Assembly (NCBI RefSeq): GCF_036884655.1
Contig: NC_088357.1
Coordinates: 12,503,501-12,567,500 of the forward strand
Source: Musa acuminata AAA Group
Taxonomy: Eukaryota; Streptophyta; Magnoliopsida; Zingiberales; Musaceae
Direction of reading: 5' to 3'
Length of the DNA: 64,000 bases
Program-made: the position numbers and the translations under genes
The notes under the pieces: generated by a model
Databases searched by the model: none
Seen by the model: the letters and a program-made list of their open reading frames with translations, nothing else
What the model was told of the DNA's origin: nothing
In this document: positions 12,521 through 24,192 of the stretch, one piece after another
Layout of the letters: each line of letters starts with the position of its first letter
Numbering within the stretch: position 1 is the first letter of the stretch

Positions 12521-13210
12521 GTTAGGAAAAACTATTATAGCCCAATAATTCTTCCCTTTCTATATATAAAAATGAGTTTCTCATCAAAATATCAACTTAT
12601 TATCAAAAGTAAATATTAACTAGAGCAGCATAAATAGTAGAATAATAAATCAGTCACAAAGTGAGACACTGAAATTTTTACGTGAAAAACCTAATGCAAA
12701 AAAAAACCACGGGATCGGAGTCCACTTCAAACTTCCACTATCACCAATAATGATAATAAGTTTACAATAAATCTTTTTTAAAATAACTAAAGGATCACAA
12801 TAACATCAAAAACACTGGCTTAACATTAACATATCATCATTACCGAAGATGAATTTTATGAAAAAAAAAATTTATGTCTCATAAAGTGGGTATAGCGAAA
12901 AAATACCTTAGAGAGAATAAACTATATATCGATACCGTTAAGATTGTAGAGCTTATTGTAAAGATTCTTTACATAAAATTTAAGCCAAGACCAACAAAGT
13001 TTAGCTGCTTGATCATCTAGTAAAAGCCTCAAAAGTCTTAACTTTTTCTCTTCTTTTCTCTCTCTATTTCTTTCGTATGCTGCCACTATTCGCTGTCCTC
13101 AATGTGCACGTCTCTATAGTTTTTCTTTTTCTTTTTTTTTCTAATAAATTAGATTTGGGCTGAATGCCCAAATCATCTAGTCCAAGCCCATATATGAGCT
13201 GAACCCAACA
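12521..13210 (-). repeat. Copia 3' LTR (left)
   Basis: Runs from tgttaggaaaaactatta to gctgaacccaaca. The TG...CA ends are intact. Confidence 0.85.
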
Positions 13211-13223
13211 ATTCTCCCTCTCC
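13211..13223 (-). promoter_or_regulatory. Polypurine tract of the copia element
   Basis: Immediately inside the left LTR the minus strand reads ggagagggagaat, the expected plus-strand primer site. Confidence 0.7.
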
Positions 13224-13417
13224 AGCTCATATGGTGGGATGTACTAAGCCCGCTTTTCGTCTATATGTTTCAGGCTTCACTTTAGGCAAATACTTTGTCA
13301 ACATATTTGATTCATTCTCATTGGTATGCACTCTTTCCAAGTACAATTTTTTCATCTTAAACATATCATGAATCCAATGATATCTAACATCAATATGCTT
13401 GGATCTATAATGATATG

Positions 13418-13768
13418 TTAAATTCTTAGAGAGATAAATGACACTCTAACTATCACAGTAAATAGTATATCCTTCTGTTTCAAGTCCAATTCATATAAAA
13501 ACTTTTTCGTCCGTAAAGCTTCCTCGCAAGCTTCAGTAAGTATTATATATTTTGCTTCTATGGTTGATAGAGCAACGCAATTCTGTAACTTAAACTGCCA
13601 AGAGACTAGTTCCCCTACAAATGTCATCAAGAATCCCAAAGTGGACTTCTTAGAATTAGTATCACATGCCATGTCCGCATCTGTATACCCCTCTAGTACA
13701 AGTTCATCACTACCAAAACATAAACACAATCTGGAAGTATCTCTTAGATATCTTAATATCCGTTTCAC
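13418..13768 (-). pseudogene. Copia RNase H domain
   Basis: Motifs in order are ILRYLRDT, LEGYTDADMACD, a STLGFL block, then SWQFKLQNCVALSTIEAKY. This is the usual copia RNase H order with its acidic residues. The frame is lost at about residue 100. It follows the reverse transcriptase after a gap filled by a (TA)n tract (13901-13954). Confidence 0.85.
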
Positions 13769-13897
13769 TACTATCCAATATTTCTTACCAAGATTAGAGA
13801 GAAATCAACTAACAACTCCAATTGCATGAGCTATATCTAGCCTAATATAAACCATAGTATATATCAAATTGCCTACTGCAGATGAGTAAGGCACTTT

Positions 13898-13900
<3 letters not shown>

Positions 13901-13954
<54 letters not shown>
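13901..13954. repeat. (TA)n microsatellite inside the copia pol region
   Basis: About 27 TA units lie between the reverse transcriptase and RNase H relics. A pol frame cannot pass through it intact. Confidence 0.97.
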
Positions 13955-13958
<4 letters not shown>

Positions 13959-13976
13959 ATCACTTGTAGGACATTG

Positions 13977-14640
13977 TTACGAACTAAGCTTGAAATGACC
14001 TATAAGTGGAGAACAAACTGTTTTGTCTTTACTCATGTTGAATCTTTCATGAACCTTTTCAATGTAGGTCTCTTGAGATAGCCAAATCTTCACTTTCTTC
14101 CTATCACGAAGAATCTTCATGCTAAGTATTTGTTTTATCGATCCCAAGACTTTCATGGGAAAAGATTTACTTAGCTCTCTTTTAAGCTTTTCAATTTTAC
14201 TAGCATCATGACCAACAATCAGCATATCATCAACATAAAGAAGGAGAATAATGAAATCATCATCTGAATTTTTGTTTTTTATAAACACACAATGATAAGA
14301 TGTTGTTCTATTATACCCTTGGCTCATCATAAAGGAATCAAACTTCTTGTACCACTATCTAGGTGCTTGTTTGAGTCTATATAAGCTTTTTCTAAGCTTC
14401 TACACTAGATTTTCTTTTCTCTTAACTTTGAAACCTTCTTGTTACTCCATGTAAATTTCTTCTTCTAAGTCACCATGAAAAAATATTGTTTTTACATCAA
14501 GTTGTTCAACTTCTAAATTCAAGTGGGTAGTCAAACCAAGAACAGTTGGAATAGAGGATATTTTCACCATAGGAGAAAATATTTTTTCAAAGTCAATACA
14601 TTTTTTCTGACTGAATCCTTTCACAACTAGTCATGTCATG
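13977..14640 (-). pseudogene. Copia reverse transcriptase domain, broken
   Basis: Two pieces. The upstream piece (14442-14624) has the block KIFSPMVK and then EQLDVKTIFFHGDLEEEIYM. The downstream piece (13977-14330) has the catalytic YVDDMLIVG, where the two Asp of the YxDD box survive, followed by LKRELSKSFPMKVLG. A stop and frame change separate them. Confidence 0.88.
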
Positions 14641-15412
14641 CATTTTATTATGAGCTATTATTTTCAGTCTTCAATTTGTAAACTCATTTATTCTTGAGAG
14701 CTTTATTCTCTTCAGGCAACTTTACTAAGTCATAGGTATGGTTCTCAAGCAAGGATCTTATTTCTTCTTACATGGCTTTAACCCACTCATTCTTATGCTC
14801 ATATAGAATAGCTTCTTAGTAAGTTTCTAACTCTCCATCGTCAGTAAGCATAATATACTCATGTGGAGGGTATCTGGTAGATGGTTGTGGCTCCTTTGTG
14901 GATCTTCTCAATTGAATCTCAACTAACAGTAGAGGTGTTTATTCAGTTGGTTCAACATCATCAATTGTAGGAGCATCATCACTGACATTCTCATTATAAT
15001 CTTCTTATTCATCTCCCTCATAATCATCATGAACTACAAGTGAAGGAACTGGACTCAAACTCTAAGAAATATAAACATAAATTTTTAGCTTCTCAATGTT
15101 ATCACCATCATCAAACAATTGGTCTTCAAGAAATATAATATCTCTTCTTTTAATAGTCTTCTTGTTCATTAGATCTCATAATCTGTACCCAAACTCTTCA
15201 TGACCATACCCCAAGAAAATACATGCTTTTGTCTTATTATTAAGCTTAGACCTCTCATCTTTGGGAATATGAACAAATTCTTTACATCCAAACACTCTCA
15301 AGTGATTATAAGATATATCTTTTCTTTTTCATACTCTCTCTAGAACATCATCTTTCATAGAAACTGATAGAGAAAGATTTATTAGATCAATTGTAGTTCT
15401 CATAGCCTCCCC

Positions 15413-15794
15413 CTAAAATGACTTAGATAACTTGGCATGGGAAAGCATACACCTAATCCTTTCTTCAATAGTTTTATTCATTCTTTCTATTACATCGCTC
15501 TGCTGAGGAGTTTTATGAATTATTTTCTCAAGCTTGATATTATGGAACTTGCAATAATTCTTAAAATGACCCATATGCTCGCCACCATTATCTGCTCGAA
15601 CATACTTTAGCTTTCTGCCTGCTAGTTTCTCTTTCAATACTGACATGAAACTCTTTGAAAACATTGAGTACCTGATCTTTATATTTCAAAGCAAAAGTCC
15701 ACACTTTTCTAGAATGATCATCAATGAAAATAACAAAATAAAGAGCACCCCCAAGAGTTTTAGTTTGCATAGTACAGACATCAGTATGAATCAA
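15413..15794 (-). pseudogene. Copia integrase core, broken
   Basis: The first frame holds HTDVCTMQT and YFVIFIDDHSRKVWTF (first Asp of the catalytic triad). The second holds KYVRADNGGEHMGHF (second Asp), then QQSDVIERMNKTIEERIRCM (the catalytic Glu region). The two frames overlap at about 15588-15664, so a frameshift joins them. Confidence 0.85.
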
Positions 15795-15976
15795 ATCAAT
15801 AACATCTGATCTTCTAGATGATGGACACGTATGAAAGGCAATTCTATGTGTTTTTTCAGCTAAGCAATGATCATAAGATTTAAGAGATGTACCTTACAAC
15901 TTTGGTAAGAACTGCTTTCTAACAAGAGTTTAAAGTCACTTCTCATTGATATGACCAAGCCTCTTGTGCCAAAGAT

Positions 15977-16288
15977 CTATACCATGACATAAAAAGAGTT
16001 TAGCTTCTTTCCTCTCTCCACAATTAGTGAACTTTTAGTGAGTTTCCATTTATTTTTACCAAAATAGTATGTAAATCCCTCATCATCAAGTTTGCTTATA
16101 GATATCAAGTTAAGATAAATATCTAAAACATATTTGACATCTTTGAGTATCAATTTGCTCATAATACTGGTCTTCAAGTAAATATCTCCAATACCCATAA
16201 TCTTAAATGTATCACTGTTTTCCATTTCTAACATTACCAAAATCACTAGCAATGTAAGATATGAAGAAATCACCATGAGAAATAACAT
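15977..16288 (-). pseudogene. Copia protease/GAG-pre-integrase segment
   Basis: Carries GIGDIYLKTS, LILKDVKYVLDIYLNLISI and SKLDDEGFTYYFGKNKWKL, the typical stretch between the protease and the integrase zinc finger. Confidence 0.75.
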
Positions 16289-16421
16289 GAAATAAAGAAC
16301 TCAATTACCCAATTATTGTCCTGAGCTGCAAGACTGAAACAAACGTCATCATAAACAATAATGATATCACCTTCAACAGCAATTGTATTAGTCTCTTTAT
16401 CATTTTTTTCCTTTCATTTTG

Positions 16422-16485
16422 TTTTTGCTTCCAAAACCTACACTCTTTCTTCATGTGACTTGGCCTATTACAATAAAAATATTTG
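16422..16485 (-). pseudogene. Gag CCHC zinc knuckle with first Cys lost
   Basis: The minus strand reads KYFYCNRPSHMKKECRFWK. C-X4-H-X4-C is kept, but the first Cys codon (16479-16481) is TAT where TGT is expected, so the knuckle cannot bind zinc normally. Confidence 0.7.
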
Positions 16486-16841
16486 ATATTTCTTTTAGAC
16501 TTAGATTTTCCTCTATAACCATGTGGATTTCTGCTATCACTTCTTCCACGTTTTCTTATTTTTTAGTAATAAATACACTCTTCCTATTCTTTCCTTCTAG
16601 CATCTTCATTTAGTAAACTGTCTTTAATCATATCTATAGTTAGAGTCCCCTATGGTGTGGAGTTACAAATTGTCACCACATACGTTTCCTAACTTTCTAG
16701 TAAAGAGCTGAGAAGTAATAATCCTTGCATCTCATCATTTATATTCATTTTCATAGCAATCAACTTGTTTGCAAGACTATGAAATAGACTTATGTGCTCA
16801 ATAATGTTACCATCATTTTTATACTTCAATTTTACAAGCCT

Positions 16842-17110
16842 TCAGAGGGGAAAAAAATCTATTTTCCATTGTCTTTTAGCAAAGATGTTTTCTAACCTTT
16901 GATAAATAATATCAGCTCTGGTTTCATAAAAAATATGCTCATGCAAATTTATATTCATCCATCTTCTAATATAGACAATAGCTTTTTTATATTGAACCTC
17001 ACATTCCTCATCTTCCATAGTAGAAGGTTTATCTTTAATTTTGATGGACTTATACAAATCTTTGTAATAGAGCAAATCTTCCATCATATGCCTCCAAGTG
17101 AATTAATTTG
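16842..17110 (-). pseudogene. Copia gag N-terminal region
   Basis: Contains MEDLLYYKDLYKSI, the familiar start of Tnt1-type gag, followed by a stretch with EIFYETRADIIYQRLENIF-like order. The conserved parts are recognisable, but the frame ends early. Confidence 0.7.
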
Positions 17111-17188
17111 ATGAGTTCAATTTAATCATACTATTTGACGCTTCTATTTTAATCACATAAGAAAAAAAACTAGCACCAAACAACCTAT

Positions 17189-17201
17189 TGCTCTGATACC
17201 A
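17189..17201 (-). promoter_or_regulatory. Copia primer-binding site
   Basis: The minus strand reads tggtatcagagca, complementary to the 3' end of initiator tRNA-Met, two bases inside the right LTR. Confidence 0.88.
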
Positions 17202-17203
17202 TT

Positions 17204-17841
17204 TGTTGGGAAAAACTATTATAACGAAATAATTTTTTCTCTCTGTGTATCAAAAGGGGTTCCTCATCAAAATACCAACTTGTTATCAAAAGTAAATATT
17301 AACTAGAGCAACATAAATAGTAGAACAATATATCAATCACAAAGTGAGACACTGAAATTTTTACGTGAAAAACCCAATACGGGAAAAACTATGGGACCAT
17401 AGTCTATTTTAAACTTTCAATATCATCAATAATGATAATATATTTATAGTAAATCTTCTCTAGATTAACATATCATAGTCTATTTTAAACATTAACATAT
17501 CATCATCATTGAAGATGAATTTCATGAAAACAAAAATTTTAGGTTTCATAAAATGAGTATAACGGAAAAATACCGTAGAGAGGATAAGCTATATATAGGT
17601 AACATTAAGATTGTAAAACTTATCGTAAGAATTCTTTACATAAAATTTGAGTAAGAATCAACAAAGGTAGCCACTGATCATCTACTAAAAGCTAGGAAAA
17701 CCTTACTTTTTCTCACACCATCATTGTTTGCTGCACGCACGCACTTGTTCGCTGCTCTCACAGTGCACGTCTCTACGTTTTTTTTTTTTAATAAATCAGA
17801 TTGGGGCTCATCTAGTCCAAGCCTATGGGCTGGACGGACTA
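17204..17841 (-). repeat. Copia 5' LTR (right)
   Basis: Starts tgttgggaaaaactattata and follows the left LTR block by block up to gggctggacggacta. The last bases differ from the left copy. Confidence 0.82.
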
Positions 17842-18500
17842 ATGTGGTCATTGTAAAGCATGGTTAGATATCTCCTTGGAACAATCAATCTGGAAGCTTT
17901 TTAATAAGACTATGTCTATGCTGAAAGCTGATTTTCATCTAACTATTAGTAATGTTAATCAACCAAATATTTTGCATGACAATTGGATCTTTGACATTTG
18001 CCTTAAAGCTATACTTTTAATATATTTGTTATCGATGAACATTGGCATGTTTCTAACCTTCTGCTTGATAACAAATGAAACGATTTGTTACTTGATCAAT
18101 GCTTTGATGGCAATATTTGCAGGCTTCTCTCCCGCATTGATGTGCCACCTCCTCTCGAGGATGACAAATGGATTTGGAGAATTGACCTAAAAGGGCAACC
18201 ACCAGCCAAGCTAGCTTATAAGGTACATCAAAGACTTGGATCATCCTAGTGGGGAGGTCGAAGGGTGTTGGAGTGAATCGTGAAAATATTATGCTTTTCC
18301 TAACTTTTACATCGCAAATTGTCTACTTCAGTTAGGTTATCTCAGTTGGGTATTTGTCTGCCTCACATGCGTTATGTTTGTAATAAGGGTCGGGATGATC
18401 AAAATCATAACTTCTTTGACTATGCATTCGCTACGAGGGTGTGAGCCATGCTTAGCAATAAGTTGGGATATCAATTCTCTCGTCGTGGGAAGTGGAAAGT
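17842..18500 (+). mobile_element. LINE remnant, 3' zf-RVT region
   Basis: Plus-strand frames give SLEQSIWKLFNKTMSMLKAD, then LLSRIDVPPPLEDDKWIW and DLKGQPPAKLAYK. After frame changes comes a stretch with LPHMRYVCNKGRDDQNHNFF and AMLSNKLGYQF. This is the region after the reverse transcriptase of plant LINEs, with the Cys/His zf-RVT domain. It abuts the right copia LTR. It may belong to the same LINE as 9090-10420, with the reverse transcriptase lost. Confidence 0.75.
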
Positions 18501-18507
18501 GGGATAT

Positions 18508-18770
18508 CATCACACACCTCAATACATGGTCCATCGTTGGCTTTTGACAGTGTCACAGTAAAAGGCCATGCATGGTTGTGTCTCAGCTACGTAAGCGAAC
18601 AACGGACATCAACTTGTTGCAGCAACAGCGGAGGCCTCGTTTGTCCACCATCCCACACCTCGATGCATCATGGTCCATCGTTGGCTTTCGACACGGTCAC
18701 TCACGGTAGAGGCGATGCATCCCTGTGTCTCAACCACACAAGCGAACGAGGGACATCATCAACCTTGTGC
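18508..18770 (+). repeat. Imperfect tandem duplication
   Basis: Copies at 18508-18620 and 18649-18770 share cacacctc, atggtccatcgttggctttt or its cgaca variant, tgtgtctca, aagcgaac and ggacatcaa. They are separated by about 28 bp. I recognise no element. Confidence 0.8.
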
Positions 18771-20482
18771 CCATTGGAAAGCTGGCCAGCAATTGTGAGT
18801 TTGATTAGCAACTAATAGGCTCAAATTACCTCATAATCAAATAAGAAACAAAGATATTCTAACAACAAGCAGCAAGAAGAAAAGTTTCCAGTCAATTCAG
18901 CTCGAATGATCCATAGATCAACAACATCGTTCGAGCTTTAATAAAATCCCACACACGTATTCTTCCTTGACTCGTCATAAAGAGTTGATTAGCACAATTA
19001 GTTCTTCATTCACAAGTTATTAAAATTCCATGTGCAGCTCGAGTGGGAAAAATCTAAAGATGTCTTGTAAAAGAAGTTGGTATCTTCTTCTTCAACCATC
19101 TATCTTCTAGGAGAGTGGAGAGTGGCGACTTGTCATATGGGGTTGTGATCAACATTTCATTAGTCTATTCCGACGGCATTCATTGCCTTGGTTTGAAACT
19201 TGTGTTCATGGTTTTGTCCATTGTGGTGAGGATTTTGGAACTTGGAGAATTAACTAGTGAACAGATGTTTGTTAGCTAACCACTAAACCTATATTAATCC
19301 AAGCAAAGATTAAGTAAGAGAGATGTGATGAGGAAGACAAGAGGGTTTTTGTCTTGGTTATGGTGTTGGGGTAAGTCAAACTTGAATCCTATAGATTAAC
19401 ACATTTCAAACTTCATCAGCATTCCATCTCTTGCTACATACATATCCACTTATTTTATAATGTGTATGCATCTTGGTTTTGATGTTTATTTGTCACCATA
19501 AAGATTGATGCTTTTAAGTTGATTAGCCTTCCAAAGCTAATCAAAACATTCATTAGGTCAGATACGCGTAAGATTAGGCCTAAATAATTAATTCTCAGCT
19601 TAAAATGAAAATATATGAATCCAATATGGTATTAGGCCACACTTGTTGTGCTCTTTCTATTCAATTATGAAAATAAAACTATGGAAAACCATGCAATTTG
19701 AGTCATGCAAACATATCCTCTTTTGTTAACTTACATTTTATGTGAGTGTTCAAAATAATAATAAAAACCCAACAATGGATACAGTTTTGAATTTATCAAG
19801 AATTTAAATTATTGACCAATGTCTTTACATCCTTTTTACATAAGCTTAGAATTTTTATGCTTTGCATGTTCAATTTTTATTTACATATTTAAGCATATAT
19901 TTAAGTCTAATCGTAATCTACAAACAAGGTAAAAAAATTAGCTAATTGATCTTAAATCCCAATGCATTATGTATGGTTGAAGACAAGCAATGCCACTGTT
20001 TCTTTGGCAGTCAATCCCATGCCGTGAACCGTTTGGTCTCCCATCAATTTCTTCCTTATGACTCGAGAGAATGAAACAGCAGATAGCAAGAAATCTCCAC
20101 AAAGGAGGAAGCGCAATGACAACAGTGCCGTTACGAGCTTCGTCACACCCCACGAGCAAAAGTTGACTCGTATCCCTCCCTCCCTCTTCTTGTCATTTTC
20201 CTCTTTATTTTATTTTATTTTTTTTGTTTTTATTCCTATCTTCCTATCTGTTTTCTAAGATTCGCAGCAATAAAAAGAAGTAATTTCTTTCTTGCAATTG
20301 GTATTTGATTCCATCAGCTCATGAGAGACGACAAATCTATGAAAGAAGTGACATGAACAGTGAAAGGTGAGAAGGTAAAGGTACAGAAGATGTGGGGGGG
20401 GGGAATGAAGGGGGACGAGGGAAACAGATGCCTCTGTTGTCTCCCTGACACCTTCAGCATGCTCCTCCCACCACTAGGATTA

Positions 20483-20553
<71 letters not shown>

Positions 20554-20879
20554 ATGAATGCGTTGTTTAAAATGATGACCTATAGCAATCTCTATCAAGT
20601 ACATAAACATGAGTTCCATAAGGGTAATTAAAAACTACAACCAATATAACTCATTGTGATTCATTCCACACGTCCTTTTGGAGTCTTATTTTAAATCAAT
20701 AATGCTAAACAAGCGTTCGCTACCGCCGATTTATTTAAAAGCTTAAGTCAACAAAATGAGGTATGCTCTTCTGATGATATGTATTATTAATGCGATCTTA
20801 AGTAATTTGCTATTAATTTAAAAAACTACTACAAGTATCGTAACTCATTATCAGTCAATTCCACATCTCCTTTTGGATC
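18771..20879. other. Gene-free stretch
   Basis: AT-rich with no recognisable gene. It contains one compound microsatellite. Two similar stretches around 20636-20690 and 20820-20885 share ccaatataactcattgtgat-like and cacatctccttttgga-like blocks, suggesting a small duplication. Confidence 0.55.
20485..20553. repeat. (CT)n-(TA)n compound microsatellite
   Basis: About 23 CT units followed by about 11 TA units. Confidence 0.97.
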
Positions 20880-22320
20880 ATATTGAAAATGCATTTAAAT
20901 TTAAAGAGCAAGTGAGAATAATGAAAAGCAGAAAGGAAATATAAATCGAGTTTATAACGGTTCAATCGTTGTGACCTACGTCTACTCCCGATTCATCTTT
21001 TGTCGAGATCACCGATGTTCACTAACGATCTTTTTTCAATGGGCGAAGACCAACTACCATCTTACAACTCTTTCTCCTTTTAACAGGCTCAGGAGAGAAC
21101 CTTGACAACCCCTTTTTATAAAAAAATTCTCACAACCTCCCTTAGAACAACCTCTAAGCTCAAGGAGGAAGGACTCAACTTTCTAACAAAGTTTTCACAC
21201 TCTAAACCATAAGTTTTCATTCTCTTTTCTTGCTTTCTCAAGCAGTAAAGAGTAAGGTATTTATAGGTATTGGCGGTACCATCGTCAGTACTGGGTGGTA
21301 CCATCGCTTGCCAAACTGATACTAGGCGGTACCATCGCCCAGTCTGATAGTACCACTGCTTGACACAATCTGGGAGACTATGTATGGGCGATACCATCAT
21401 CGAGTCTTTCGGAAGAAGTACATTTCGTACTTTTCCGGCTCATAGGTGGTTCCACCACCTGACCCAACTTTTGGGTCACTGAATGAGCCTCCAATAGGCC
21501 CAACTCAACCCTCAATCAAGCCTAATGAACTTTTAATTGAGTTAGTAGGATTACACCAAAAACTAACTCAATTTACAATATAACTATGATAATTAAGACC
21601 TAAACTACTTTGATCTAGACACAATCGATTACAAACACGAATAGTATGTTGTCCGACATATCATTGGTTCATCCGACACTTCGTCCGAACCTTCGACCTT
21701 CGTCCGATCCTTCGACGCATCATCCTCTCCTTCGACGTATTACCCGATCCATCGGTATGTTGACCTCTCGTAACATCTGATCTTCTTGGCACAATGTCTA
21801 ATCTTTCTAGCCCGATGTCCAAACTCATGGCACGAAGTCTTTTCGGCACGTCGACTAGTCCTCCGGCCCGACGTGTCATGGACAAAACTGTAAACAGGAC
21901 GTTTGATGTAATGCTTATGTATGTTTGTGTCTTTCAGTTTTGTTTATACTTTGCACAACATATAAAGAGCTGTCAGTAGGCTTAGTAGCCCTATTTTCTT
22001 TGGTTTTGGTAGCCGTCCTAGGCTTGCAAATAAAGGTTATCATGTAAGCACTTGTGGGGATTTCGGTCTGTAGTTAACCATTTTGAACCTTTTGTTGTGC
22101 GATCGTTCAGAGCTTGTGAAGTCTATTTGTAATTTGTATTGACTATTAAGTGTTTACTAAGATAATTACTTGTGGATCCCAAAATGAGACGCTTTCTCTG
22201 ACCCGTTTTCTCTTTTGTAAGTCATAAGGGATCATAGGAGATTTTGGGAAGACTAACCTTTGCGGACCGACACGTAAGGGTGCCACACGACTTAGGCAAA
22301 ACCAGCTAAGTGCATGACAA
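20880..22320 (+). mobile_element. Solo or truncated LTR of the GGTACCACC family
   Basis: The left part (20930-21480) matches the LTR starts at 11190 and 11795: cctacgtctactcccgattc, acaggctcaggagagaac, then ggcggtaccatcgcccag blocks. The right part (22090-22320) matches the LTR end at 10520-10740: gtgcgatcgttcagagcttg, ctttgcggaccgacacgtaa, ttaggcaaaaccagctaag, ending gcatgaca. This copy links the two halves into one LTR about 1.4 kb long. No primer-binding site or coding region follows it. Confidence 0.65.
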
Positions 22321-22329
22321 ACGTCCAAT

Positions 22330-23800
22330 CTTCTGACATGATCCACTTTGACCCAATGTCTGATTCTTCTTGCTTCAATCGAATTATCTTTCAATAACCG
22401 AAATTAGTTCTACATCATTCAAACGTACGCTGATTAGATAATAACTTCATCAATTTATTTCATCATCAAAATCTGATATTCAATAAATTCAAAATATATG
22501 ATCATGAGATATGATATTTTTTATTGAACTTAGAATAATCTTTTTGTTTTGTTTTGTTTTTGCCGAGGACATCCAATAAGTCAAGTCAAATTAGGATCAT
22601 GATACGTTGCCACTTTGCATCGGATCAAGTGATATGAATGAAAGTGGAATTTAGACTACGCAAGTTGACCTGATGAATTGGGTCAATATTATCAACTGGT
22701 ACATGCTACTTTAAGCCTAATAAGTTAACAAACAAAGGGAATAAGACTAATGCCATTGGGTTGAATCCGTATTCATTTAATTGATTAAAAAATCAACATA
22801 GTTTAATCGGATCGATGAGTTTAGACGATTGATTTGACTAATAACCAGATTAAACTTGTCCCGATGTTTCATCTTTTTTTTTATCTGTGTCAGTCACATT
22901 TGATTGAATCTTATAATTTAATTATATCAACAGATTAATGATCCGAGAATAACGCAGTCAAACTTGAAACTTAGAGTTTTGATACAGTATCAAAGAGAGT
23001 GAGTGCAACCTAACATGAATATGACCCATTACAACAGTAGAAAGGATGCTCAATTATTGGCTACATTACTGTAAAAAAAAAATATTTCACCACATCGTAA
23101 GAGGGAAACAGAAATTGTCTACTTGTCGCAAAATGAGAAAGAAGATTAGGTTTACCGAAGTCAGCTCTTATAAGGTTTAGACCTATCTTAAATGATCTAA
23201 TCTTGAAGGGAATGATATTAATATCTTCATGATATTATTCCTTATTTCATCTACTTCTGTTAATAACTATCTTGTCAAGAATTTAACTTGAATGACCCAA
23301 AAAACATAAAAATCTTTGGATAACAGTTAGTGTCACTAACTGTTGCTCTAGTAAACTTTCACCAATATAATTAAGACCTCTTTCTATAGAGAACAATAAA
23401 CAGCTCCATCAGGTTCAATATGGGAAATGGGTTCACAAGATGAGGAAGAAGTCTTACGGGAAGTATATGTAATAAGGGACCAAGAGTTGAAGAGAGCAGC
23501 ACATCACATCTGTCAATAAAGATAACAGATAGAAACAAATGCTGATGAAAGATAAAAAAGAATATTGCTCTTCTAACTCTTATCTCTTTATGCATTTATT
23601 TCATCAATTTCTATTTGCTAGCATAGCCAAAAGGATAAGCGGTGGCCGTGCTATATCCTCGGCAAACACTCCTTTTTCTTTTGTGTGCATTTTTCTTTTA
23701 ACAGTTGTTATCTGCTCTTGAAAGCTAAGGCCAAATGAGTATGGGGGTTGTAAGGAGACAAGAGAGCGCTGGTGGATTTGTCAAGGCTGTGAGGGACAAG
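22330..23800. other. Gene-free stretch and distal MYB promoter
   Basis: No gene recognised. The frames at 23371-23595 and 23539-23721 are on opposite strands with no family signal. Confidence 0.5.
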
Positions 23801-23813
23801 CAGCAGCTCCTGT

Positions 23814-23821
23814 TATATAAA
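23814..23821 (+). promoter_or_regulatory. TATA box of the MYB gene
   Basis: The sequence tatataaa lies about 370 bp before the start codon. With a start site about 30 bp further on, the 5' UTR would be about 340 bp and contain the (GA)n tract. Confidence 0.55.
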
Positions 23822-23958
23822 GACTGCTGTGGGAGACTCAAACTCCCATACCCACACGAGTGGTACCCTTTTTGAGCCTGCGCTTGCACACCCCAATGCA
23901 CACAACCCTTGGAGCTATCAATCTCAAACTAAGTGAAGCGGAGACTCAAACATAAACT

Positions 23959-23965
<7 letters not shown>

Positions 23966-23997
<32 letters not shown>
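23966..23997 (+). repeat. (GA)n tract in the MYB 5' leader
   Basis: About 16 GA units between the TATA box and the start codon. GAGA runs in plant leaders and promoters are known binding sites of BPC proteins; any role here is inference. Confidence 0.9.
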
Positions 23998-23999
<2 letters not shown>

Positions 24000-24192
24000 T
24001 GGGTTTCTTCCACCAAGGCTGTTTGTGTTTGTGTTCAAGCTCTTTGGGTTCCCCATCATCCACCTTCCTACGGTTTTAAAAACTGTGATCCCTTCTCAAG
24101 CCTCTTGCAAACCACACAGAAGCTGGTTTTGATTGTGTTTCCTTCTGTAGTGTTTCTTTGGTTTCTCTCTTTTTCATATCTCTGTTAGTTTC

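Larger units (their letters stand above)
12521..17841 (-). mobile_element. Degenerate Ty1/copia LTR retrotransposon (Tork/Tnt1-like)
   Basis: The LTRs lie at 12521-13210 and 17204-17841. Going leftward from the right LTR the order is primer-binding site, gag, zinc knuckle, GAG-pre-integrase, integrase, reverse transcriptase, RNase H, polypurine tract and left LTR. Integrase before reverse transcriptase defines copia. The single polyprotein frame is broken by many stops and frameshifts, so the element cannot move on its own. The LTRs differ by substitutions and indels along their length, which shows age. No matching 5-bp target duplication is visible: the left flank ends gttta and the right flank starts atgtg. 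The right LTR also lacks a clear terminal CA. Confidence 0.92.

Noticed and set aside
13560..13829. Plus-strand 89-codon frame
   Set aside because: Antisense of the copia RNase H domain on the minus strand.
20314..20619. Long open frames on both strands through 20.3-20.6 kb
   Set aside because: They exist only because the (CT)n-(TA)n tract contains no stops; no domain.
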